The notes under the pieces: model-generated | Seen by the model: the letters and a program-made list of their open reading frames with translations, nothing else | Told to the model about the DNA's origin: nothing | Databases searched by the model: none | Translations under genes and position numbers: made by a program | Shown: in pieces, positions 16,622-25,034 of the stretch | Position numbering within the stretch: position 1 is the first letter of the stretch | Layout: each line of letters opens with the position of its first letter | Assembly (NCBI GenBank): GCA_019425005.1 | Contig: JAHYYK010000030.1 | Location: 1-29,269, forward strand | Reading direction: 5' to 3' | DNA length: 29,269 bases | Source: Collinsella sp. | GTDB taxonomy: Bacteria; Actinomycetota; Coriobacteriia; Coriobacteriales; Coriobacteriaceae

Positions 16622-17122
16622 ATGGTTCGTGTCGACATAGAGACCATCGTCATGGCCGCCGGTCCCATGCCATCGCTTATCGTGCTTCGCGAGCGCTGCG
16701 GCAAGTCGGATTCGACGGCGCCGCTGCGTTCCCTTTCCATTCAGACTGGCTCGTTTGAAGCTGCTGCCATCAGCCGCGGCATCGATAGCGGCCGCGCCGA
16801 GCGCCCGATAACGCATGACCTGCTGCTCGATACCGTTGACGCGCTGGGCGCCAAACTCGAGCGCATCGAGATCGTTCGCGCCGAGCCGCCGGTGTTCTAC
16901 GCGACGATCGTCGTGCTGGCCGATGGCGACGAGCGCAAGATCGACGCCCGCCCCAGTGATGCCATTGCCCTCGCCGTGCGCAGCAATGCCCCCATGTTTG
17001 TGGAGGACGACATCATGAATCGCCTGGGCACCGTTTCTGCCCATGCCGAGGAAGTTGACGACGAGCAGGAGTTCGAGAAGTTCGACGAGTTCGTCCACAC
17101 GCTCTCCCCCGATGACTTTTAA
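16622..17122 (+). CDS. DUF151 / bifunctional nuclease family protein
   Basis: A 166-aa soluble protein. ATG 16622 follows GGAGGTG at the right spacing; the longer frame starting at 16574 begins inside the palindrome and is unlikely. The central motif ARPSDAIALAVRSNAP (109–124) is the signature of the DUF151 (bifunctional nuclease, BFN) family, reported in plants and bacteria to have DNase and RNase activity. The tail from about 142 is acidic and probably flexible. The next gene starts on the base after the stop codon. Its cellular role in this lineage is not known to me. Confidence 0.88.
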   Translation: MVRVDIETIVMAAGPMPSLIVLRERCGKSDSTAPLRSLSIQTGSFEAAAISRGIDSGRAERPITHDLLLDTVDALGAKLERIEIVRAEPPVFYATIVVLADGDERKIDARPSDAIALAVRSNAPMFVEDDIMNRLGTVSAHAEEVDDEQEFEKFDEFVHTLSPDDF

Positions 17123-17512
17123 ATGCGGGGCGGCCAGGATGCGGGGCGTTCGCTGATGGCCGGCGGTATGTCGGCTGAGGCGGCGGCCATTGCGCGCGAG
17201 GCCCAGATGCGCTCGGAGGCTTCTGAGGCGGCACGCATTGCCTATGTGACGCAGGCCCGCACGTTTCGCGAGCGCCGCGGCTCGTTTATCAAGATGGTTG
17301 TCGTCTCCGCCCTTGTCGCGGCAATCTGCTCGCGCCTTCGTGGTACAGTTGGTGCGCTTGGGTTTTCGATCTCTACGGGCCTCGTGATCTGGGGCGTGGT
17401 CGATGCGGTAATGCTGACCAGTCAGATCAAGGTGCTCGACAAGCGCGCGATGGATATGATGCGCGCCCGCGACGCTGCCGCCAAGATCGCCGCCGAGGCG
17501 CAAGAACTGTAA
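17123..17512 (+). CDS. Small membrane protein of unknown function
   Basis: Not recognised. A 129-aa protein: an Ala/Glu-rich helical N-terminus (about 15–45), two probable membrane segments (about 57–73 and 80–99, the second containing STGLVIWGVVDAVML), and a charged C-terminal helix rich in Ala, Arg and Asp. ATG 17123 directly abuts the stop of the previous gene (TAAATG) and lacks its own ribosome site, suggesting coupled translation. An ATG at 17156 is the alternative. Confidence 0.7.
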   Translation: MRGGQDAGRSLMAGGMSAEAAAIAREAQMRSEASEAARIAYVTQARTFRERRGSFIKMVVVSALVAAICSRLRGTVGALGFSISTGLVIWGVVDAVMLTSQIKVLDKRAMDMMRARDAAAKIAAEAQEL

Positions 17513-17542
17513 CGACGCCAGACTCGATGGGAAGGTCTAAAG

Positions 17543-17992
17543 ATGGCACAGGATATGCAGGATGCCGGTAACGTCTCCGCCGAGCTCGACGCCATGGTGT
17601 GCGATCTGATCGGCGCGTTCTTGGACGACCTTGCCGCCGGCGAGAATCCGGGCGTAGTTGTGGCGATTGAGGACGCTGCTTCCAACCGATATCTGGCGGC
17701 GCTCGACGAGGACGGCGAAGAGGCGTGCCTCGAGGCGGCCACCAACTTTATCTCCGAGCACAAGATGGGTCTTAAGGACGAGGGCCTGGGCCGTATCGCC
17801 CGCTATGCCATCGGCTACACCGGCTGCGTCGAGATTGACGGCGGCTATCACGATGCTCTGCTCGTGAGCTTCTTCGAAACCACGCTCGAGAGCGGTTTTT
17901 CGGCATATGTGCTGTATGAGGGCATGGGCGCCGGCGATGGTTTTATGTGGAGCGACCCTGAACCTGCAGGTGAGGAAACCCCTCTCATCTAA
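17543..17992 (+). CDS. Hypothetical acidic soluble protein
   Basis: Not recognised. A 149-aa acidic protein, ATG 17543 after a GGAAGG ribosome site, 30 bases behind the membrane-protein gene. No signal peptide or membrane segment is apparent. It mixes helices (ELDAMVCDLIGAFLDDL) with strands (NPGVVVAIEDA, DALLVSFFET, FSAYVLYEG), as in a small alpha/beta fold. The codon style is that of the host genome, and the regular coding pattern supports a real gene. It is probably last in a three-gene unit with the DUF151 gene; function unknown. Confidence 0.75.
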   Translation: MAQDMQDAGNVSAELDAMVCDLIGAFLDDLAAGENPGVVVAIEDAASNRYLAALDEDGEEACLEAATNFISEHKMGLKDEGLGRIARYAIGYTGCVEIDGGYHDALLVSFFETTLESGFSAYVLYEGMGAGDGFMWSDPEPAGEETPLI

Positions 17993-18109
17993 AATCGCTA
18001 AAATAAACGAGTTTTCGGTAAAAGGCTCAATATTCCCGCTGAGCGTTGTATCGCTGGGCGGGCCGCATACGCGTGCCGTTTGTATATGGATAGAAGATAG
18101 GGGAACTAC

Positions 18110-19948
<1,839 letters not shown>

Positions 19949-19975
19949 GCGCTGGGCTTTATAGCGTCTAACAAG

Positions 19976-20010
19976 AAAGGGCGTCGACCGCGATGGTCGG
20001 CGCCCTTTTT
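19976..20010 (+). terminator. Intrinsic terminator after typA
   Basis: Stem GGGCGTCGACC with GGTCGGCGCCC (one wobble pair) around a short loop, flanked by AAA and TTTTT. It ends the typA transcript. Confidence 0.88.
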
Positions 20011-20038
20011 GGTGCACAGGGATTGAGTTGGTCTGCAC

Positions 20039-20075
20039 CCCCCCCGCAAAGGTGCCTGTCCCCTTTGCGGGGGGG
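20039..20075. repeat. C/G-run inverted repeat between convergent genes
   Basis: Fourteen-base arms at 20039–20052 and 20062–20075: seven C then GCAAAGG, mirrored as CCTTTGC then seven G, with a nine-base loop. The loop side reads GTGCCTGTCCCC, a phrase I have seen recur in intergenic repeats of other genomes, but only one copy is visible here. It sits between converging typA and the minus-strand gene and may terminate the latter. Confidence 0.6.
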
Positions 20076-20082
20076 TCGACGG

Positions 20083-21228
20083 CTAGGCGGAAGGAAGGCC
20101 CGGGGTGTTGGCGGCCTGCTGCGGCTTGAGGTGGGCGTTGCGCCAGATGATTTGGATGATGTAGCCGAGTGTAAAGACGAAGGTCACGCCGCTGATGAAA
20201 TCACCTACGAGGGGGATTGCCGTAAGCGCGCCCGCGGCGATGCCACCTACGGCCGCCATGGCGTAACGGTTCTGGCTGTGTCCGACCATGCGGGCGATCG
20301 CACACCCCGCAAAGGCACTCGACACCAACGCGATGCCGATAACGCCGCACAAGAGGGCTCCGGCAAGCGACAGACCAGCGATAGAGATAATCAGCAGTAG
20401 GACGGCGGGGACGATAGCAATCGTGCTCAGAAGACCGCTCACCCACAGGGGCATGGGGCGCTGGTGGAGCATACCGGCGGCGCTGGCGGTCGCGCGCGGA
20501 AAGACGAGCTCGAGCAGCAGAGCGACAAAGCAGGTCGAGAGTGCCGCGGCGACGATACCGCCGATGACATCGTTAACGGTGGAAGTATCCTCGTTCTCGG
20601 TGCGGTCGATCTTGAGCGCGCCGACCTCGGCTCCCGCGGCACGCTCGGGGTCCTCGGAGACGTGCGCGTTCACGGTGCCGGTGATGTGGGCGTTCTTGCC
20701 CAGGATGAGCTTGTCGGCCCAAACCTCGACATCGCCCTCGACGGTGCCATCGATGGTCACCGTGTTGCCCGCAAGCGCTGCCGACTTGGTAGAGCCGCGC
20801 AGGGCAACCGTCTCGCCTATCGCGTAAAAACAGTTGGCGGTGCTGTCGGCGTTGAGCACGACATGCTGACCGGCTACCGTCACGCTGCCATCGATTGCGG
20901 TTTTGGAGATATCGATGGTGCGCGCCGCCAGGCGAATAGCGCCGCCTACGGTGCAGTCGCGAATCGATAGGCTCTCGCCCGCCGCGATAATATCGCGGCC
21001 GATGGAGGCATCGTCTAGGTTAAGACTTTGGCCGGCCCAGTACAGGTCACCCTCGGCGCTGGACGGATCCGAGTCAGCTTCGGTTGCAAGTACGTTGCCG
21101 GCGGTGTCTGTGCCGGCGAACGACGCCGTGGGAAGTGCGGTGAGCGCCAGCGCGATGAGCGCGAATGCCATAAGCAGGCAGCGACGCATCTTGTGTGACG
21201 GCGCCGCCGCGGTTTGATTGAAAGCCAT
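20083..21228 (-). CDS. Exported polymer-forming (bactofilin-like) membrane protein
   Basis: A 381-aa predicted envelope protein; ATG at 21228 follows AAAGGATC. Residues 14–38 are a signal peptide with a likely cut after ASFA. Residues about 60–190 form short repeats of the GxVxxDVxVxAxxIxL kind (for example GTVEGDVEVWADKLILGKNAHITGTV split over 161–186), the right-handed beta-helix pattern of the polymer-forming/DUF583 family. Residues about 221–362 contain around five hydrophobic segments, so the helix would sit outside, anchored by a multi-pass membrane domain. Bactofilins proper are cytosolic scaffolds; an exported, membrane-fused version is a separate arrangement. Role unknown; cell-envelope scaffolding or sensing are guesses. 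Confidence 0.82.
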   Translation of the reverse strand: MAFNQTAAAPSHKMRRCLLMAFALIALALTALPTASFAGTDTAGNVLATEADSDPSSAEGDLYWAGQSLNLDDASIGRDIIAAGESLSIRDCTVGGAIRLAARTIDISKTAIDGSVTVAGQHVVLNADSTANCFYAIGETVALRGSTKSAALAGNTVTIDGTVEGDVEVWADKLILGKNAHITGTVNAHVSEDPERAAGAEVGALKIDRTENEDTSTVNDVIGGIVAAALSTCFVALLLELVFPRATASAAGMLHQRPMPLWVSGLLSTIAIVPAVLLLIISIAGLSLAGALLCGVIGIALVSSAFAGCAIARMVGHSQNRYAMAAVGGIAAGALTAIPLVGDFISGVTFVFTLGYIIQIIWRNAHLKPQQAANTPGLPSA

Positions 21229-21335
21229 GGTTGATCCTTTTGCTAGGTGTTCGGCATATACCTAACAGGGTACCCAACGCGCGGGCGCTCTAAAAGAACC
21301 TCTCGGTTGCATTTCGAAGGATGGGCCCGCGCCAC

Positions 21336-22025
21336 CTATTTTTTGCGGTGCAAAAAGCGTGCGATGTCTTCCTCGGTGGGGCTTTTGATGTCAAAGCGCA
21401 GCGAGAGCCAGCGCAGACCCATGGTCACGACAACGCATACGATCAGCGCGGCGACATTGCTCATGATGCCGCTCATAACGAGACACACGTAGCTTGTCGA
21501 TCCGGCGATGGCGGCGATGGCGTAAAAGTTAGTACGTTGGAAAATGCCCGGAACCACGCCCATAAAGCCGTCGCGCAACATGCCGCCGCCCACCGCGGTA
21601 AAAAAGCCCATCATGATGCACACCGCCGGCGCAAAGCCGTAGACCAGCGCCTTGTCTGCTCCAGTGGCGGCGTAGATGCCGACCGAGATGATGTCGAGCA
21701 GGGGAATGAGTTTTTCGGGTTTGTCGACGATTGCCGGGAAAATATAGATGATGGCTGCCGTGGCAATGGAAAGCGGCAGCGCCATCGGCTGGTTGAGGAT
21801 GTAGACGTTGCCCACCTGCAGCGTCATGTCGCGCAAGAGACCGCCGCCCAGACCGCAGACCACCGCGAGCGCGACTGCGCCCACCAGGTCGAGCTTGTGC
21901 TCGCGCGCAACCAGTACACCCGAGATCGATGCAGCGACAACAGCGAACATCTCGAGCCAAAACGGAATAGCGACCATGGCATCCGAGGCATGTGAGGTAA
22001 TGGTTACGGCAGCGACGACGGGCAA
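21336..22025 (-). CDS. TRIC-family (UPF0126, YadS/YicG-like) membrane protein
   Basis: A 229-aa membrane protein with about seven hydrophobic segments in two homologous halves. The halves carry the repeated glycine motifs GLGGGLLRD (58–66) and AVGGGMLRD (144–152), the hallmark of the UPF0126 family, whose members are prokaryotic relatives of trimeric intracellular cation (TRIC) channels. The TTG start at 22025 is supported by AGAAGGA seven bases upstream; the next in-frame ATG (residue 17) would cut into the first membrane segment region. It lies 107 bases upstream of the polymer-forming gene on the same strand. Transported ion unknown. Confidence 0.9.
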   Translation of the reverse strand: MPVVAAVTITSHASDAMVAIPFWLEMFAVVAASISGVLVAREHKLDLVGAVALAVVCGLGGGLLRDMTLQVGNVYILNQPMALPLSIATAAIIYIFPAIVDKPEKLIPLLDIISVGIYAATGADKALVYGFAPAVCIMMGFFTAVGGGMLRDGFMGVVPGIFQRTNFYAIAAIAGSTSYVCLVMSGIMSNVAALIVCVVVTMGLRWLSLRFDIKSPTEEDIARFLHRKK

Positions 22026-22190
22026 GATGGGGTCCTTCTGATTGCAGGTTTAGACAATGCCCGTACATAGTACATGGTTGGCGGGCGTGGCGATCCTATT
22101 GCTCGGTAAACGGTCGGGACTGGGTGGGGGCGTAGGTACCATGTTTGGGGATCTGGGTTGATGCTGAACGCGATGGGGGCGTGGCTGAAT

Positions 22191-22325
22191 AGGAGGGATG
22201 TCTAAATTTTGAGCAGCGCTCAAAATTTATCCGATCGGCTTACGCCGACCGCGCTGCGCTAAAGACGCGCCACTGGCGCGTCTTCTTTACGCTCCGCGCC
22301 CTGGCGGGTTCGAATCCCTCCTCCT
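22191..22325. other. Strongly folded tRNA-Ser-related element
   Basis: A stretch of nested hairpins. The ends AGGAGGGA (22191–22198) and TCCCTCCT (22315–22322) can close the whole element. Inside are a 12-bp stem with a three-base loop (22203–22214/22218–22229), a five-bp stem (22235–22239/22244–22248) and a 10-bp stem with loop ACT (22262–22271/22275–22284). The right end (22306–22325) repeats, on the opposite strand, 20 bases of the T-arm and acceptor end of the neighbouring tRNA-Ser. It does not form a normal tRNA, as no anticodon arm or CCA is present. It may be a structured RNA, a mobile-element end or a remnant of tRNA-targeted integration. Confidence 0.5.
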
Positions 22326-22349
22326 GCGCGTAATTGAAATGTGCCCAAA

Positions 22350-22375
22350 AAGAAAAAAGCCCCATTGCTGGGGCT
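22350..22375 (-). terminator. Terminator of tRNA-Ser(CGA)
   Basis: On the minus strand AGCCCCA–GCAA–TGGGGCT is followed by six T. It lies 12 bases past the tRNA 3' end. Confidence 0.9.
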
Positions 22376-22387
22376 CATACCATCTAA

Positions 22388-22478
22388 TGGCGGAGGAGGA
22401 GGGATTCGAACCCTCGTGACCTTATACAGGCCAAACGGTTTTCGAGACCGCCGCATTCAACCACTCTGCCACCCCTCC
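22388..22478 (-). tRNA. tRNA-Ser (CGA)
   Basis: A 91-nt class II tRNA on the minus strand with a long variable arm and encoded CCA. Acceptor GGAGGGG pairs with CTCCTCC, G is the discriminator base, and the loop CTCGAAA gives anticodon CGA. Confidence 0.97.
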
Positions 22479-22486
22479 GCGTGGGG

Positions 22487-22518
22487 TAAAAACAAAGCAG
22501 GCTCGAAGGCCTGCTTTG
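22487..22518 (-). terminator. Terminator of tRNA-Ser(GGA)
   Basis: On the minus strand CAAAGCAGGC and GCCTGCTTTG (10 bp, six-base loop) are followed by five T. It sits between the two serine tRNA genes, so much of the downstream tRNA-Ser(CGA) expression needs read-through or its own promoter. Confidence 0.88.
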
Positions 22519-22526
22519 GAATTAAC

Positions 22527-22617
22527 TGGCGGAGAGTCAGGGATTTGAACCCTGGAGACGCTTTTGACGCCTACACGATTTCCAATCGTGCTCCTTCGGC
22601 CACTCGGACAACTCTCC
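22527..22617 (-). tRNA. tRNA-Ser (GGA)
   Basis: A 91-nt class II tRNA on the minus strand with encoded CCA. Acceptor GGAGAGT pairs with ACTCTCC, the discriminator is G, and the anticodon stem-loop CACGATTGGAAATCGTG gives GGA. Confidence 0.97.
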
Positions 22618-22633
22618 GTTAAATGCGAAAGTC

Positions 22634-22662
22634 AGTATACACGAGGAATCGCAAAGTGCAAA
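22634..22662 (-). promoter_or_regulatory. Promoter of the tRNA-Ser genes
   Basis: On the minus strand TTTGCA and TATACT are spaced by 17 bases, ending about 16 bases before the first base of tRNA-Ser(GGA). Confidence 0.7.
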
Positions 22663-23021
22663 CAGAAAAGTTGGCATTTTTTAAAACGCTTGGCCGCGCT
22701 TGTCGTTGCAGTGGGGTTTGAGGTGCCAAAAAACGGCTTCCGACCAGCGTGGTTGATTAACTCAATTGTTCAAAAGGGGTATTCATAAGCGACTTGGCAA
22801 TGATTTTAAAAATCTTTGGGTGGCGCTGTGGACCACTGGTATGCATTTTGCGACCACGGCCTTGTGCCCGTTGACCTGCGGCTTGGCTCAGCTTGTCCCC
22901 GCGGCACCGTATCTTGTCCACAAATCCGTCAAGCTCTTGGTCGGCATTTGGTTGGAATGCGCATGAAACGTCGTGCGAGTATGGGCATATGTGGAGGTCA
23001 TGAGGTTGTAGCTGCATATTC
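22663..23021. other. Long non-coding gap upstream of the rpsF operon, with DnaA-box-like sites
   Basis: About 360 bases without a credible gene; small frames here lack ribosome sites. It contains an exact TTGTCCACA (22914–22922), the DnaA-box consensus of Streptomyces-type Actinobacteria, and TGTGGACCA (22827–22835), whose complement TGGTCCACA differs from it by one base. These could bind DnaA, perhaps as a control or titration site. Confidence 0.45.
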
Positions 23022-23050
23022 TTGCGGCCTGGGAGGTTGAAAGATATTAT
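23022..23050 (+). promoter_or_regulatory. Promoter of the rpsF operon
   Basis: TTGCGG (23022–23027) and TATTAT (23045–23050) with a 17-base spacer. The predicted start near 23057 gives a leader of about 65 bases containing the hairpin below. Confidence 0.65.
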
Positions 23051-23066
23051 TACCAAGTCTTTTCCT

Positions 23067-23095
23067 GCTTCAGGCGCACCTTCACGACCTGAAGC
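23067..23095 (+). promoter_or_regulatory. rpsF leader hairpin
   Basis: A perfect eight-bp stem, GCTTCAGG with CCTGAAGC, around a 13-base loop, ending 27 bases before the rpsF start. Many bacteria carry an S6:S18-binding structure in this position for feedback control. I do not see the family's CCG trinucleotide in the loop, so assignment to that motif is tentative. Confidence 0.5.
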
Positions 23096-23121
23096 CACAT
23101 TTGCCCAGAGGAGGTGACAAT

Positions 23122-23415
23122 ATGAAGGCTTATGAACTGCTGTTCTTTGTTGACCCGTCGCTCGACTCCGAGACTCGTCTCGCTGTTATGAAGCGTATCG
23201 ATACCACGATCGCTGAGGGCGCTGGCAAGGTCGACTCCGTTGACGAGTGGGGCAAGCGCAAGCTCGCCTACGAGATCAACGACCTCACCGATGGTGACTA
23301 CACCCTCATCAACTTCCACGCAGATCCCACCCAGATCGCCGAGCTTGATCGCGTCCTGCGCATCACCGACGCTGTGGTCCGCCACATGATCGTCCGTCGC
23401 GACGACCAGGAGTAA
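23122..23415 (+). CDS. rpsF: 30S ribosomal protein S6
   Basis: A 97-aa small-subunit protein that pairs with S18 on the 16S rRNA platform. MKAYELLFFVDPSL and the central WGKRKLAYEINDLTDGDY are typical S6 segments. ATG 23122 is chosen because AGAGGAGGTG sits six to seven bases upstream; the in-frame TTG at 23101 lies before that site. First gene of rpsF–ssb–rpsR–rplI. Confidence 0.98.
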   Translation: MKAYELLFFVDPSLDSETRLAVMKRIDTTIAEGAGKVDSVDEWGKRKLAYEINDLTDGDYTLINFHADPTQIAELDRVLRITDAVVRHMIVRRDDQE

Positions 23416-23463
23416 GACTGTCGTTTTGGACTGGGCTTGTGCCCCAAGAGGAAGTAGTGAGTA

Positions 23464-23916
23464 ATGAGCATCAATCGAGTGAACATCACCGGTAACCTCA
23501 CCCGCGATCCTGAACTGCGCGCCACCGCCGGCGGAACCCAGGTTCTGTCCTTTGGCGTCGCTGTGAACGATCGTCGCCGTAACGCGCAGACTGGCGAGTG
23601 GGAGGACTATCCCAACTTTGTCGACTGCACCATGTTCGGCACCCGCGCCGAGGCCGTGAGCCGTTTCCTGGCAAAGGGAAACAAGGTCGCGATCGAGGGC
23701 AAGCTGCGCTACAGCTCTTGGGAGCGCGACGGCCAGCGCCGGAGCAAGCTTGAGGTCATCGTCGATGAGATCGAGTTTATGAGTTCCCGTGGTGGCCAGG
23801 GTGGCTACGATCAGGGCGGTTACGCCCCCGCAGCTCCCGCGCCCGCAGCACGTCCTGCCGCACCGGTGGCTACGCCGCCTGCGGTCGACGTCTACGATGA
23901 GGACATCCCGTTCTAA
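23464..23916 (+). CDS. ssb: Single-stranded DNA-binding protein
   Basis: A 150-aa protein: N-terminal OB fold (about 1–105; starts MSINRVNITGNLTRDPELR), a Gly/Gln then Ala/Pro-rich flexible linker, and the acidic C-terminal tip DEDIPF (145–150) that docks replication and repair partners. It coats single strands at the fork. ATG 23464 follows GAGGAAG. Its position between rpsF and rpsR is the common bacterial order. Confidence 0.98.
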   Translation: MSINRVNITGNLTRDPELRATAGGTQVLSFGVAVNDRRRNAQTGEWEDYPNFVDCTMFGTRAEAVSRFLAKGNKVAIEGKLRYSSWERDGQRRSKLEVIVDEIEFMSSRGGQGGYDQGGYAPAAPAPAARPAAPVATPPAVDVYDEDIPF

Positions 23917-23948
23917 GGGTTGTTCACCTATTTTTGAGTGAGAGGCGG

Positions 23949-23964
23949 CTTCGGTTCGCCGAAG
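23949..23964 (+). promoter_or_regulatory. Small hairpin between ssb and rpsR
   Basis: CTTCGG–TTCG–CCGAAG, a six-bp stem capped by a stable UUCG tetraloop, 24 bases before the rpsR start. Without a T-run it is not a terminator; it may stabilise or process the mRNA. Confidence 0.45.
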
Positions 23965-23988
23965 TTGCCAAATGAAAGGTATTTTGAC

Positions 23989-24255
23989 ATGGCTAATGAT
24001 TTTTCTGCACGTCAGCCGCGTCGTAAGTACTGCCAGTTCTGCAAGGAGAACACTGAGTTCATCGACTATAAGGACACTCAGCTTCTCCGTAAGTACATGA
24101 CCGATCGTGGCAAGATTAAGCCCCGTCGCGTCACTGGCGCTTGCACGCAGCATCAGCATGACATCGCCAACGCCATCAAGCGCGCCCGCGAGATGGCTCT
24201 CCTGCCGTACACCGTCCCCGTGGTTTCCTCTCGTGGCAACCGCGACCGCGGCTAA
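23989..24255 (+). CDS. rpsR: 30S ribosomal protein S18
   Basis: An 88-aa S18, binding 16S rRNA with S6. ATG 23989 follows GAAAGG; a longer frame from 23938 would run through the hairpin and is rejected. CQFC near residue 14 plus a later Cys and His (GACTQHQ) suggest the zinc-binding form. The core KYMTDRGKIKPRRVTG and ALLPYT are family hallmarks. Confidence 0.98.
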   Translation: MANDFSARQPRRKYCQFCKENTEFIDYKDTQLLRKYMTDRGKIKPRRVTGACTQHQHDIANAIKRAREMALLPYTVPVVSSRGNRDRG

Positions 24256-24270
24256 GAAGGGAGACGCATC

Positions 24271-24810
24271 ATGAAGGTTATTCTTCTCGATGAGATCAAG
24301 GGCAAGGGCGGCGAGGGTGACGTCGTAGAGGTCGCTCAGGGTTACGCTGAGAACTTCCTGTTCCCCAAGAAGCTCGCTGTTGCCGCCACCAAGGGCAACC
24401 TCAAGCAGCTTGACGAGCGTCGCAACAACATCGCCAAGCGCGAAGCCGTCCGTTTGGCTACCGCCAACGAGACCAAGGCTGCCCTCGAGGGCAAGCAGGT
24501 CACCGTTGACGTCAAGGTCGGCGACGAGGGCATCCTCTTTGGCTCTGTTACCGCCGCTATGATCGCTGACGCCATCAAGGCTCAGCTCGGTATGGACATC
24601 GACCGCAAGCGCGTCGAGCTCGGTAAGCCCATCAAGGTTGCCGGTGCCCACACCGTTGCCATCTCGCTGTACCGCGAGATCAAGGCCGAGGTTGTCGTTC
24701 TCGTCGGCGTTACCGCCGAGGAGCTCGCTGCCGAGGCTGAGGTCGAGGAGGCCGCTGAGGTCGCCGAGGCCGAGACCGCCGAGGTCGAGACTGAGGCTGC
24801 TGCCGAGTAG
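24271..24810 (+). CDS. rplI: 50S ribosomal protein L9 with extended acidic tail
   Basis: Large-subunit protein whose two domains are joined by a long helix. MKVILLDEIKGKGGEGDVVEVAQGYAENFL is split over 1–30 as in all L9 proteins. The body ends near residue 149; a further 30 residues of almost only Ala, Glu and Val follow, giving 179 aa against about 149 in E. coli. ATG 24271 follows AAGGGAGAC. Last gene of the operon. Confidence 0.97.
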   Translation: MKVILLDEIKGKGGEGDVVEVAQGYAENFLFPKKLAVAATKGNLKQLDERRNNIAKREAVRLATANETKAALEGKQVTVDVKVGDEGILFGSVTAAMIADAIKAQLGMDIDRKRVELGKPIKVAGAHTVAISLYREIKAEVVVLVGVTAEELAAEAEVEEAAEVAEAETAEVETEAAAE

Positions 24811-24842
24811 CATTTGCTGCAACGCAACAATCTTGTTCTAAG

Positions 24843-24876
24843 AAGGGCGCTCTGGGAAACCAGGGCGCCCTTTTGT
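24843..24876 (+). terminator. Terminator of the rpsF–rplI operon
   Basis: AAGGGCGC-T-CTGG–GAAA–CCAG-G-GCGCCCTT with one wobble pair, followed by TTTTGTTTTTT. Confidence 0.92.
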
Positions 24877-24992
24877 TTTTTGCGCTGAGTGAGTGTCATG
24901 GTGAACGTTGCGTCGAAGTCCTATATACAGGACCGTTCATCCGTTTGGTTCGGTGATGATTGGCGGCGCGCGGCGCGTTTTGGGACCGTGGC

Positions 24993-25001
24993 TGATACTA
25001 T
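24993..25001 (+). promoter_or_regulatory. Extended -10 promoter of dnaB
   Basis: TGATACTAT is an extended -10 (TGnTACTAT) with no good -35, placed about 34 bases before the dnaB start. A GTCCT–AGGAC inverted repeat (24918–24933) lies upstream. Confidence 0.45.
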
Positions 25002-25034
25002 GGATGCTCGCAAGCGATATGAATGAGGATGCTC

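Noticed and set aside
22191..22325. Intact tRNA or tmRNA at the folded element
   Set aside because: A T-arm-like sequence is present but no anticodon arm, CCA end, or tmRNA tag frame; the T-arm and outer stem also compete for the same bases.
22259..22456. Short minus-strand frame containing VRIPPPPP
   Set aside because: It is a translation of the tRNA-Ser T-arm, a well-known false gene pattern.
22766..22966. 66-codon frame in the gap before rpsF
   Set aside because: TTG start without ribosome site; its sequence overlaps DnaA-box-like sites and has no family resemblance.
23050..24822. Minus-strand open frame of 590 codons opposite rpsF–ssb–rpsR–rplI
   Set aside because: Crosses four certain genes in antisense and lacks any domain.
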